In this document: positions 13,401 through 21,630 of the stretch, one piece after another | Numbering within the stretch: the first letter of the stretch is position 1 | Layout: every line of letters starts with the position of its first letter | Assembly (NCBI GenBank): GCA_019925095.2 | Contig: CM034406.1 | Span: forward strand, 7,028,888-7,092,887 | From: Dendrolimus kikuchii | Taxonomy: Eukaryota > Arthropoda > Insecta > Lepidoptera > Lasiocampidae | Length of the DNA: 64,000 nt | Direction: 5' to 3' | The notes under the pieces: generated by a model | Told to the model about the DNA's origin: nothing | Databases searched by the model: none | Seen by the model: only the letters and a program-made list of their open reading frames with translations | Position numbers and translations under genes: made by a program

Positions 13401-16400
13401 TCAAATTTTAACCGATTGTAAGGCAAATAAATGAACGGTTGGTAAGATAAGAACGGACCATTAAGAATTATAGGTATAATACAATATTCCTTCGATTTTC
13501 GATTTTTCAAGCTGAATGGTTTCACTTCTGAATTCACTCAATTTATTCGACTGATAAATTTTATCTGATGATTAAAAAATCGGCTCTTAGTCTTTAATAT
13601 CATCAAATTCTAGCTATTAAAAACAGCTGGAATAGACTACATAAACGACAGATATAATGATACGTTTTTTTAGATTTCGTATGTGTTTGATCATTATTCA
13701 CGTAAAAACTACTGGGCCGATTTTGATGCGGTTTTCGCTGATCGACAGCAAACTCTTAGCCTTAAAATCTTCGCTACTTTTTATCTATACTATAATGATA
13801 GCTTACATTAGTTTTTAAATGCTGCGGTACTTTATGACCCGGGAATCCCCCCACGGGAATTTCAAATCGAGCGTAGACGAAGTCGCAGGTATATCCTAGT
13901 TGTAAATAAATATCTACTTAAGTGAAATTACGTACCCAACATCGCCTTGATGACCTCGTTAGACCATTCTTGGTGTTTAGGAAGGAAAAGGGAAAAGTCC
14001 ACGTCCCGGGGCATCTCCATAGCCTTTGAGATTTGCGGGAGCTTCGAGAGTTCTTTCACTTTGATTTTCTCTGTGGCTTCGTCACCGAAACGGTTGTTCA
14101 ACTCTACGCCGTTAGCTGCGTACTCTGCGGGCTATAAAAATACGGGAAGAATTGGTGTGTGCTGTATCACAAGACTAACTAACTTTGTTCTTCATTGTTC
14201 ATGTTTTAAAAAAGTCATAAATATCCTGTCAGTCAAATATAATTTGTAATTTATTTAAAACTACAGTTTTCCCTGTGGCTACGCCGCTGGTCAAACCCTA
14301 GTGAGTAGTTTATTTAAGTACATTAAAGACTTCATCAGGTTTCATATATCGCGAGCGAAGCCGTGGGCATAAGCTAGTATATATGGAAGTAATACCCATG
14401 GAAGTAATAAGTACGTAGTACTTTTATTACTTCCATGGAATTACCGGATATAGAGACAGACAGACGCGGCGGCTTTTTTTATACTATGGATAGATAAATA
14501 TTACTCTTACAACCTATATATAAATGCCCAATATCTCTCCACATAAAAAAGACAAAACCAACTTTTTATCGTCTTTGAAAACGCCGCAGCCTCCTAATTT
14601 TGTACGAGCATGCAAAGTTATAAGGTCAGTATTCCTTTCAATGGTCATAGCAATGTCGCAGGGAAATGACAAAAAGGGATTTGATGAAATCCCTAAGGAA
14701 GATGATTATTTACGAGAGATGATACAATCACAACTCTGTGTGTGATTTCCCTCAAGAAAGCTAGTGATTTGATCAATCTTTGAACTGTTTTAGTAAAATG
14801 ATGAAATAATATTGCATTACAACAATGTGGTGCGATATCCTAAAGAAATTAAGTGATTTTATCAAATCCCTTTATTTAGTCAACCATGCATTATCAAATA
14901 TAGAGCAGATAACGCAGTGACATCAGTCCGCAATGATACTACAGAACGCCAGCGGACGACGAGTGTCACAACCGACTAACTATGTTTTAAATAGTTGTTA
15001 ATGAATAAATGGTGACCAACGGGAACCTTTGAGTGTAAGTATAACATATAAGCTAAAATGGATAAGTACCTAATCGTTATGAAAAAATAAGAAGGTAAAT
15101 TAAAATAAATATAAGCCTTGAACGGATATTAGACATTTACTTTTATCTTTAAATTTTAAATGAATCCACCAAATAAACAACACAAACTAATCATTCAATA
15201 TTATTGAATAACGTCATATCTTTAGTCCTGTGCTTTTCAATCAAGTAGATTCAATTTTATTGATCAGTCAATATCAAAATTAGCATTTAGCGCGCGTGTA
15301 TACGATACATTTGCACTTGCTGTCGAGTAGACATCAGCGGTAGGGTCGCGATGTGGATGGGTGGACAACAGTGGCATAATACTTTGTTTTTCTTACAAGA
15401 TACATTTTTAGTTAAATTGTATATTTAGATGATTAATATAAAACATTTTCAACTGTATTATCAAGTTTAGGTGTTGCTTAAGTCGTCTAAGATTTTTTTT
15501 ATTTTTTTTTATTGCAGGAATTCAGCAAACAGACAGACGGCCCACTTGATGGAAAGCGGTTACCATCGCCTATGGACATTTGCAACACCAAAGGTGCTAC
15601 AAATGCGCTGCTGCTTTTTTAAGGGAGACTGGAATCTGGTCACTAATGCCGGAACACAACACAAGGTTGTTATGAGGGCATACTCTAGACCAGGGGTCCA
15701 GTCCGCCATCCAGTTGAGCAAATACTCTACCGCCTGCCTGGCTGTGGGTTATTTTGTCGCCTCTTACGACAGGCCGCCCGGCCACAGGAAATTGTATTCT
15801 TTCTCCGTTCCTGCACGGATAAAAAGGTATTTAATCATTACTAAATCGTGTAATTCATTGCAAAAATTCTGTTTGTAATGTACGAAAACGATGTAAGGAC
15901 AACAGTGTAGATTTAGATTTTTTCGAACGAGTAATGCCCTAGTAAATTAAAACATATATATATATATATATATATTGTATTGGTGTGTGATTGTTAATTC
16001 ATCTCGTGGTGTTTTTTTATCGATTATATGACTAAATAAAAGAAAAAAAAGGAATATTAATGTGAATATTAAAAGGTCGCTCGAAAAAATCTAATATAAT
16101 GCACTAGTACATTAAAAAAAATTATAAGCGACCTTTTAAAATTCAAATTTGAATTGAAACTTTCAGAAACGTATTATTTTTTGGTCTATAAAATTATACC
16201 GTACAAAGAAAAAAATTTATTTGGCGATTTTTGAAATCTTAAAAAATTTGGAACGACCTCTTAATTTTTTTTTTGTGCTGTCCTTTGGCGGAAGTTCTTA
16301 AATCATTAAAAACTAACATTTTTTCACACGAGACTCAAAAACAAAAAAAAAGGGATTTTTTGCGCCAGCCTAGTACATTATACATAGAAATTCACAGAAT

Positions 16401-16921
16401 AGAAACGCACTGGCTAGGCGTCTATTAGCAGTGCCGTCTACAAGGGCTTACTTTGATTGGGATAATCAAAGCGATAAACTGGAATTTTTTTCCAACAATT
16501 TCCCTTATGTTTACAAACCACTGATTTCTTTATTGTACACAAAAAGTTACATAAAACTATAAAATAGTCATGTGCAAAGGCGAGCTTAACCCAAAAAGAT
16601 TTCTTCCAGCAAACCTATTGAGAAATAAAAGGCAGGCATGGGGAGGCACTTGTTAGGTTAGTGTGTATAGACCTTTGACCGATGGTTGAAATAAAATAAT
16701 CGCTAAAACTATATGGTAAAACAGCGATTTTTTCTAACGACGGTTAAATATCTATGCACACCAGCCTTAAACTAATATGCTAAATAACGTGGAATTAAAA
16801 AAATACTTACAAGGTAAGTTTCGGGAAGCTGAAAAACAGCATTTTCCTCGCCCTTCGGTGTGATCAAAGTTTCTTTAGGGTGATCCAGGAGAAGGGCCAA
16901 TTGACGATAAATGTCAGCCAT
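1841..16921 (-). CDS. PPO: Prophenoloxidase (PPO), 8 exons, 3' part beyond left edge
   Basis: Copper-containing zymogen of phenoloxidase, which oxidises phenols to quinones for melanisation and wound sealing in haemolymph. Exons in transcript order: 16921-16811, 14131-13936, 12308-12200, 10658-10538, 5857-5396, 4652-4500, 3244-3110, 2022-1841. All are bounded by GT..AG and joined in phase, giving 489 codons plus 2 nt of about 690 expected. The activation site NRFG falls at residues 50-53 (cleavage between R51 and F52, as known for insect PPOs). Copper A: HHWHWH (H213, H217) and AHQQ (H243). Copper B: H366 and H370 (IHNNGH) and H406 (FRWH), matching family numbering. The last visible block, [16 protein letters not shown], is typical of PPO. 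There is no signal peptide, as known for insect PPOs. The start follows a TATA-containing upstream region. The intron between exons 4 and 5 contains DPH1 on the other strand. The C-terminal exons were not found in 1-1840. Confidence 0.95.
2437..2703. mobile_element. hAT-like MITE in a PPO intron
   Basis: The left end CAGGGATGGATGTACACTAA and the reverse complement of the right end (CAGGGCCGGATTTACCTTAG) form imperfect inverted ends of hAT type. The 8-bp flanks are similar but not identical. There is no coding capacity in the 267 bp. Confidence 0.5.
3851..3940 (+). mobile_element. Tail fragment of the LINE-tailed SINE family
   Basis: Matches the 3' tail found at 24000-24084 and 35990-36078 (ATAGGCGACGGTAACCGCTT, then a GTTTGCTTGTTTACTGAA run ending in GCAATAAAAAAAA). 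It abuts an oppositely oriented LINE piece. Confidence 0.6.
3950..4385 (-). mobile_element. Jockey-like LINE, 3' part of ORF2 (decayed)
   Basis: Read on the minus strand in broken frames: [49 protein letters not shown], then [19 protein letters not shown]. These are the C-terminal blocks of lepidopteran Jockey-type reverse-transcriptase ORFs. Stops and frameshifts are present; the piece lies in the PPO intron between exons 6 and 7. Confidence 0.65.
4738..4930 (-). mobile_element. tRNA-derived SINE
   Basis: The minus strand starts with a tRNA-like head: A-box-like TGTGGTTGAGCGG, then B-box-like GGGCTCGATTCCTGGC, followed by a non-tRNA body containing GTGTGAGTGGGTGTCTGGGA. There is no intact tRNA cloverleaf, so this is a SINE rather than a tRNA gene. 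It lies in a PPO intron. Confidence 0.6.
6905..7150 (+). repeat. Unclassified dispersed repeat (partner at 29475-29735)
   Basis: Shares the blocks AGGAGATGTTGTGCTGTGCA, TTTGTGAGAAATGTGAACAG and CAAGAACTCCGTTGAATGGC with the reverse complement of 29475-29735. No coding frame is recognised. Confidence 0.55.
7429..7499. repeat. Compound (CA)n (TA)n microsatellite
   Basis: About 35 nt of CA dinucleotides flanked by AT dinucleotides, seen directly. Confidence 0.95.
8196..10487 (+). CDS. DPH1: 2-(3-amino-3-carboxypropyl)histidine synthase subunit 1 (DPH1), 2 exons
   Basis: First step of diphthamide synthesis: with DPH2, this radical-SAM-type enzyme transfers the aminocarboxypropyl group of SAM to a histidine of elongation factor 2 in the cytosol. 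Exon 1 is 8196-8430 and exon 2 is 9457-10487; the split Gly codon joins LQLPEG to LTMFATTL. The product is 421 aa, close to the human protein (about 440). Family blocks: [72 protein letters not shown] and [11 protein letters not shown]. Likely Fe-S cluster cysteines are near residues 110, 214 and 339. A second ATG follows the first directly (8199). The gene lies within a PPO intron on the opposite strand. It has its own intron, so it is not a processed retrocopy. No frame break is seen. Confidence 0.95.
8737..8776. repeat. Short perfect hairpin in DPH1 intron
   Basis: CAACAGAGCACATT and its exact reverse complement flank a 12-nt loop. Outer A/T pairs extend the stem to about 19 bp with one mismatch. 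Confidence 0.6.
9028..9047. repeat. Telomere-like (CCTAA)4 array
   Basis: Four perfect units of the insect telomeric motif, within a dispersed repeat that also occurs at 233-245, 8908-8921 and 50844-50862. Confidence 0.8.
10598..10603 (+). terminator. Putative DPH1 poly(A) signal inside PPO exon 4
   Basis: AATAAA is the first canonical signal after the DPH1 stop, 111 nt downstream. It falls within PPO exon 4 (10538-10658), which is on the other strand. If used, the last part of DPH1 mRNA is complementary to PPO mRNA. Confidence 0.45.
10659..12199. other. PPO intron 3, no gene seen
   Basis: AT-rich with scattered repeat-like stretches; open frames here have no recognisable domain. The GC-richer piece at 11130-11250 looks like a transposon remnant. 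Confidence 0.45.
12905..13075 (+). mobile_element. RTE-like LINE 3' end (short)
   Basis: Degenerate codons for [11 protein letters not shown] and [11 protein letters not shown], then CCAATTAATTGGGA before the end, a common 3' end of lepidopteran RTE-type LINEs. Low coding integrity. Lies in PPO intron 2. Confidence 0.4.
13318..13462. mobile_element. Foldback MITE family, copy 1
   Basis: Whole-length imperfect palindrome: the left end (GATTCCTATATCTTACTATT) pairs with the right end (GGTTGGTAAGATAAGAACGG). Same family as the copies at 23320, 32331, 48840, 55648 and 59541. Confidence 0.6.
13600..13930. mobile_element. Helitron-like remnant in PPO intron
   Basis: Carries ACGTAAAAACTACTGGGCCG and CGTAGACGAAGTCGCAGG followed by CTAG, elements typical of lepidopteran non-autonomous Helitrons. 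The boundaries are uncertain. Confidence 0.45.
14250..14378. mobile_element. Helitron-like 3' end
   Basis: Ends in a GC-rich near-palindrome, TCGCGAGCGAAGCCGTGGGC, then CTAGTAT, the expected CTAG|T Helitron end. A second CTAG-containing end precedes it. Confidence 0.4.
14667..14881. mobile_element. Non-autonomous element with inverted ends
   Basis: The left end (AAAAAGGGATTTGATGAAAT) and the reverse complement of the right end (AAAGGGATTTGATAAAATCA) match; the left end also holds an internal palindrome GGGATTT/AAATCCC (14676-14693). Superfamily not identified. Confidence 0.4.
14900..16810. other. PPO intron 1 remainder
   Basis: Contains a LINE-tailed SINE (15498-15755), an (AT)n run (15954-15976) and a pair of 13-nt inverted repeats (16069-16081 and 16127-16139). 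The rest is AT-rich with no recognisable coding. Confidence 0.5.
15498..15755 (-). mobile_element. LINE-tailed SINE, copy in PPO intron 1
   Basis: Same body as 23863-24084 (CCCCTGGTCTAGAGTATG, CAGTCTCCCTTAA, CAGCAGCGCATTTGTAGCAC) and the same tail, ending in AATAAAA on the minus strand. Confidence 0.7.
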
Positions 16922-16974
16922 TTTATTAAAAATTAAAAAAACACTAATAAAATAAAATATAAACTAAATATATT

Positions 16975-17001
16975 CACTTCACAGTATCAAACTGTGAAGT
17001 G
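16975..17001 (-). promoter_or_regulatory. Perfect hairpin in PPO 5' leader
   Basis: Two 11-nt arms (CACTTCACAGT and its exact reverse complement) flank a 5-nt loop. The hairpin lies 54-80 nt upstream of the PPO start codon and just after the transcription start predicted from the TATA box, so it would sit near the 5' end of the mRNA, or act as a palindromic factor site in DNA. Confidence 0.5.
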
Positions 17002-17030
17002 TGTGTTAATTTAGTAGAGCTCGTCTCTGT

Positions 17031-17037
17031 TTATATA
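17031..17037 (-). promoter_or_regulatory. TATA box of PPO
   Basis: Read on the minus strand, TATATAA lies about 110 nt upstream of the PPO start codon. A transcription start about 30 nt downstream, near 17005, would give a roughly 85-nt 5' UTR. No clean TCAGT initiator is seen at that distance; a TTCACAGT lies about 10 nt further on. The start site is an inference from spacing. Confidence 0.5.
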
Positions 17038-17429
17038 CGAAATCAATAGAGAAACGGGTGCAAGCTACGGAAACGACGGGTGCAAAACCGCATTTTGTGA
17101 AGTAGCGATAAAATGTATTAATTTCAAACTTATTTATGGGAAATTTGCGTTATCGTGTTGTTTTTTTGATGACCAAAGACAGGATATGAAAACCAAATTA
17201 TGAGATAACATTTAGGACAATGTTAAAAACATTTCAGTTGTGCAATTTGAAAACCTAGTAACTGACATTGTTTTTAGGTGAATGTTTGTGCACTCGTTTG
17301 CTTGCTAGGCGATTGCCATTTAAACTTGCCAACACATGTAAAAACTGTATGAAAGGGATCGCTCCCAATAACCTTTTTTTTTAATAACAACCCATAAACG
17401 TCGCACTGCTGGGTTCGGGCCGCCCGCTA

Positions 17430-17578
17430 GGGGCCATCCACAAATTAAGTTACACGAATTTCATGATTTTTGACCCCTCCCCCGTCCTTGTTACACCACC
17501 TTCGTGGGACTCCCTCCACACATTCTTACATCAAAAATTATTAAATTAAAACAGCAATTTCTTAATTAGTTTAAATAT
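17430..17578. mobile_element. Left part of a repeat interrupted by a solo LTR
   Basis: Begins GGGGCCATCCACAAATTAAG, a widespread insect repeat start. It resumes after the LTR at 18012 with GGGACGTCACGAAATTTAGA. Confidence 0.5.
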
Positions 17579-18007
17579 TGTTACGACCTACACGCCGACA
17601 AAAGTAGATTCACACCTGCATACTATAAAAGCACACTTTATTACCTTTCCGCATTTGGACTTCTTTTTGTGTTTAAAATTTGTGATTAGAAAACAGCCCA
17701 TTGTGTATTGTAATCTTTTATGGTCATTAGCCAGGTGTGTCAAACTGATTCTAAGAAATTCGGTCTACGCGGTCGGGCAGCCATAATTTATAGGTGCAGT
17801 ATAAAGCTACGGCCCAATGGAGAGATCGGCAGTCGAGCGATAAGCACAAGCGAAGCAAGACGTCTGTACTACATTCGGTAATCTATTTAGTGACGGACTT
17901 TGCGCGTGTTATTATATTTGTACCTGTATTATACGTGTTTGTATAGTTGTAATAAATTCTATAGTAAATCTAACGGCATTTTAATTCCAGACCCGTAACT
18001 CGTCACA
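17579..18007 (+). mobile_element. Solo LTR (Gypsy-like) with ATAT target duplication
   Basis: Starts TGTTACGACC and ends CGTCACA, flanked on both sides by ATAT (17575-17578, 18008-18011). AATAAA near 17951 fits an LTR poly(A) signal. 429 bp, no coding region attached, so this is a single LTR left after recombination. Orientation is inferred from the poly(A) signal. Confidence 0.65.
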
Positions 18008-18044
18008 ATATATTATAGTTTTAAATGGGACGTCACGAAATTTA

Positions 18045-18155
18045 GAACCCCTCCCACCCCTTGTCACACTTCGACGACCCCCTCCCACCCCTTGTCACAC
18101 TTCGTCGACCCCCTCCCACCCCTTGTCACACTTCGGCAACCCCCTCCCACCCCCT
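18045..18155. repeat. About 33-bp tandem repeat, 3-4 units
   Basis: Successive copies of CCCCTCCCACCCCTTGTCAC followed by ACTTCG; the units differ by one or two bases. Confidence 0.85.
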
Positions 18156-18164
18156 TTAACGTGT

Positions 18165-18430
18165 GATGGATGGTCCCCTATAGGGGGAACGGACAATATA
18201 CCCGCCACGCTTGTCCAAGGAGGCTTGGCAAGTTTGACACATCAGTTATCTCAAAGTGCAGGTTTCATCACGATGTTTCCTTCACCATTGTTAGCACGTG
18301 GCAATTGTAATAATATGTATGTATGTATGTATGGTCAGAAAACTGCCTAAGTGGTGCATGCGTTCAGGGCAGGATTTGAAACCGCGCCCTTTGAGTTTGG
18401 GACGCGTGCGCTAGCCATTAGGCTACCGTG
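18165..18430 (-). mobile_element. tRNA-headed SINE
   Basis: The minus strand starts with a tRNA-like head (A-box-like TAGCCTAATGGCTAGCGCA, B-box-like GGTTTCAAATCCTGCC) and continues into a body with ATCGTGATGAAACCTGCA, also seen at 23470. Not an intact tRNA. Confidence 0.6.
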
Positions 18431-18654
18431 ACTTTTTAATAAGCCTAATTTTATTAAATATTTTGGAAATGGTATGTCGGTGAAATTCATGGTACTTTTT
18501 GTGATGTTGTAAAATTTCTTGACAAACACTTGCTAAGTTTTGAAATTGGACAGCTGATTTTTTGATTCACAGATTAACACAATAGATGATACATGGATTG
18601 GCAGCTACTATTGTATTTCAAATACGACGGTATGGCTTTAGCAACATCTCATAG

Positions 18655-19022
18655 AAATTATAGAACAACATAGAAAGAGAGTTGGTCTGAAAGAGAGTGT
18701 CGGGGTGAAGGTAAGGAAAGGAATGCTCCGGTGGTTCGGGCATGTGGAAAGAATGCATGATGAAAGAATGACTAAACAGATATACAATGCAAAAGTGGAT
18801 GGATGCAGAAGTCGTGAAGGCCACGACACACCTTCCATGATCAAATTGATCGTGTACTAGCAGAAGGTGATGTCAGGAGCCTTAAGAACAGACGATCGTG
18901 CATGACATAAGTTATGAATGTCAAAGAAGCAAGTGAGGTGTGTAAGAATAAGCCTGAATGGCGGTCTGTTGTTCGTGCCTACTTCGCAAGGGAACTGGCG
19001 TGAAGTTATGTATGTATGTATG
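18655..19022 (+). mobile_element. LINE 3' end with TATG tail, copy A
   Basis: Encodes RKGMLRWFGHVERMHDERMT and KQIYNAKVDGCRSR, the C-terminal signature of a LINE ORF, then ends at a GTATGTATGTATG tail. Almost identical to 31402-31748. One frameshift (GTGAAGG for GTGGAAGG) and one TAA. Confidence 0.7.
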
Positions 19023-19089
19023 TTATAGAAACTAAATTGTAGCAATATCTTATTTTTGACCTATGAATGTGATACAAATATTAATTATA

Positions 19090-20396
19090 CTTAGTCTGGC
19101 CATTAATACTGTTACAATTAAAAAGAAACAAAATATTACATTTGAATTTGGAATGTGTCATTTTTATATGACTGTTCATTGTGTTTACTCATTTCGGCGC
19201 CAATACATTGTACAAAATTTTGCGATATTAAAACGGAGTGGGGCGATAATGAGAACCGAATCGCTGTGATTGCATTACACAAAGTAGGTATGGAGCCAAA
19301 TGCAATTTTTAAAACTCTCCATACGCTTGGTATTAGTCAAATGTTTGTGTACCGGGCCATTAATAGGTAAACTGAGACCTCCTCTGTTTGTGACAGAAAA
19401 GATCTGGCCGTCTATGTAGTGTTCGTACGAAAAAGGTGGTCAAAGCAGTAAGGGAAACAATTCGAAGAAATCCTGTCCGAAAGCAAATGATTTTATTTCC
19501 GGAGATGAAGATATCACCTAGAATCATGTCTCGTATTTTAAAAGATGACTTAGGACTTGCAGCCTATAAGAGACGCACTGATCATTTCTTAACTTATAAT
19601 TTAAAAAAGAATAGGGTGGTAAAATCGAATCAACTACTGAAGCGGTACTCAAAGGGAGGTCACAGAAAAAAATTGTTTACGGATAAGAATTTTTTTACAA
19701 TTGAGCAATATTTTAACAAACAAAATGACCGTATTTATGTTCAAAGCTCTAAGGAGGCTTCTCAATTAGTCGATAGAGTGCAACGTGGGCATTATCCGTC
19801 TTCATTGAGCTTTGAGTGCTTTGGTGGGCTGTTAGCTATGAAGGAGTGACTGAGCCATATTTTTGTGAAAAAGGTATCAAAACATCGGCACATGTGTATC
19901 AAGATACCATTATTGAGAAGATAGTTAAGCCCCTTAACAACACCATGTTCAATAACCAAGAACGGTACTTCCAGCAAGACTCGGCGCTGGGTCATAAAGC
20001 TCGTTCCACGCAGTCTTGGTAGGAAACGAACGGTTCGGACTTCATCAGAGCTGAAGACTGGCCGTCGTCTAGTCCCGATCTTAATCCGCTGGATTTATGG
20101 TCAGTTTTAGAGAGTACGGCTTGCTCTAAACGCCATGATAATTTCGAGTCCCTAAAACAATCCATACGATTGGCAGTGAAGAATTTTCCCATGGAAAGAG
20201 TGCGTGCTTCTATTGATAACTGGCCTCAACGTTTAAAGGACTGTATTGCAGCCAATGAAGACCACTTCGAATAAGCTTTTTATATTCTAAATTGTTTTAT
20301 ATTTATGTATTAAACTAACATACTGTAAAACTTATAAATGTTATTTGCAATAGAAAAAAACAATTTCTTTGTTACAATATTTATGGCAAGACTAGG
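19090..20396 (+). mobile_element. maT-type mariner, copy 1 (decayed)
   Basis: Inverted ends (CTTAGTCTGGCCATTAATAC and the complement of TTTATGGCAAGACTAGG) with TA on each side. Inside, a transposase broken by stops and frameshifts: RIAVIALHKVGMEPNAIFK, SRILKDDLGLAAYKRR, YFQQDSALGHKARSTQS, DWPSSSPDLNPLD. The spacing from the D of QQDSA to the D of NPLD matches DD37D (maT) when compared with copy 2. A 6-nt deletion follows NPLD, and W-stop occurs after TQS. Not functional. Confidence 0.85.
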
Positions 20397-20399
20397 TAT

Positions 20400-21630
20400 A
20401 GAAATAAATTAATACTTCTTACTGTATAAAAGTGACATTATAATTAAATTCACGATGTTTTCTTCTTATTTATGTAAAGTGCTTTTCCCTTAGTATGTAT
20501 GTTTAAAATGTTAGGATTTTCCTAAACAAAAAAACATGAAAATTACGTAAATATAGAGAAAAACATAATTATGTCATATCATTAGATGATCCATATGATA
20601 GATTTGAGTAAAAATTAAAAGAAACCTTTATGTCCACCGCCGCGTAACACACGGAAACTATCCATTTTTAAGACTTAATATTTATTGTCTCAAAGTTTAT
20701 AAAAATCGTTTTGATCCGTTTCGAAAACCCAAAACCGTGAAGAGAGAAGAACCACTACATCCACACTTTTACACATTAATTGCATCTTAGAGCAATAAAA
20801 AATTAAAGACTAAGTTTCACTATCATCATCAGGATGTTGCTTATCTATTATATATAAAACCTTGGGCTTGGAATGTAAAAAACTAAGAAAAAAATTACTA
20901 TTATTTATATTTGGATTAGTGGAGGATATGTTTCAAATTCAGGTGGAAATTTGGGAAGTTTGGCTCAAAATTTCAAAATTATGTTTGTCTTTTGATAATT
21001 TATTATAATATTGTGTATAAAGAGCACTTAAAATAAACATAATTACAACCAAACATTTTTTACTTTGTAGCTTTGCAACACGTGCCGATTATAGCTAGTT
21101 TATTTTAATAACTAGGGTTCGCCTGCGACTTCGTCCACGTTAGATGAGTAACAAAGATCACAGCTGTTTTACACAGAGAATATGAATCAGTCATCGGACT
21201 TTTTCGAATTGGTCATTTTAAACTGCTCCCAAGAAAATTCCCCGAGATTCCCGAGATCAAAAGTACCGCAGATTTCAAGTCCGAGAATTTGCTGTCGGTC
21301 AATGAAAACCGCATTGAAATCAGCCCAATAATTTTTGGGTAAATTCCGAACAAACATACAAACACAAAAAATATGAAAAACAAGTACGCTTTTACAATTT
21401 ATAATATTATAGATATAGACAAGAATGTGCACTGTAATCAAGAATTGTGTGAGCTCGCTATAAAATCCACTTGGACTGAACCCATAACACGCAACATTGA
21501 AAGTCAAGAAAACAATCAACAATTTATTCTTCAAATTAAATAACATGAAATAATTTCAACAAAATACTAATATTAATTGGATCTAATTAAAATCACAATA
21601 GTTTGTACTATATATCTATGTACATTCCTT
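20400..21630. other. Spacer with a Helitron-like remnant
   Basis: 21112-21545 starts with CTAG and GTTCGCCTGCGACTTCGTCC (a reversed Helitron 3' end) and ends in CGAACAAACATACAAACA-type sequence. 20400-21110 is AT-rich with nothing recognised. Confidence 0.45.

Noticed and set aside
14524..14745. 73-codon open frame in PPO intron 1
   Set aside because: It runs into the inverted-end element at 14667 and has no recognised domain.
18045..18155. CRISPR-like array
   Set aside because: Units are directly adjacent tandem copies without unique spacers, in an insect genome.
18340..18430. tRNA gene on the minus strand
   Set aside because: A and B boxes are visible but no full cloverleaf forms, and the sequence runs on into a SINE body found elsewhere in the window.
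19155..20273. Functional transposase gene
   Set aside because: Frameshifts, stops and a small deletion interrupt it, as in the second copy.
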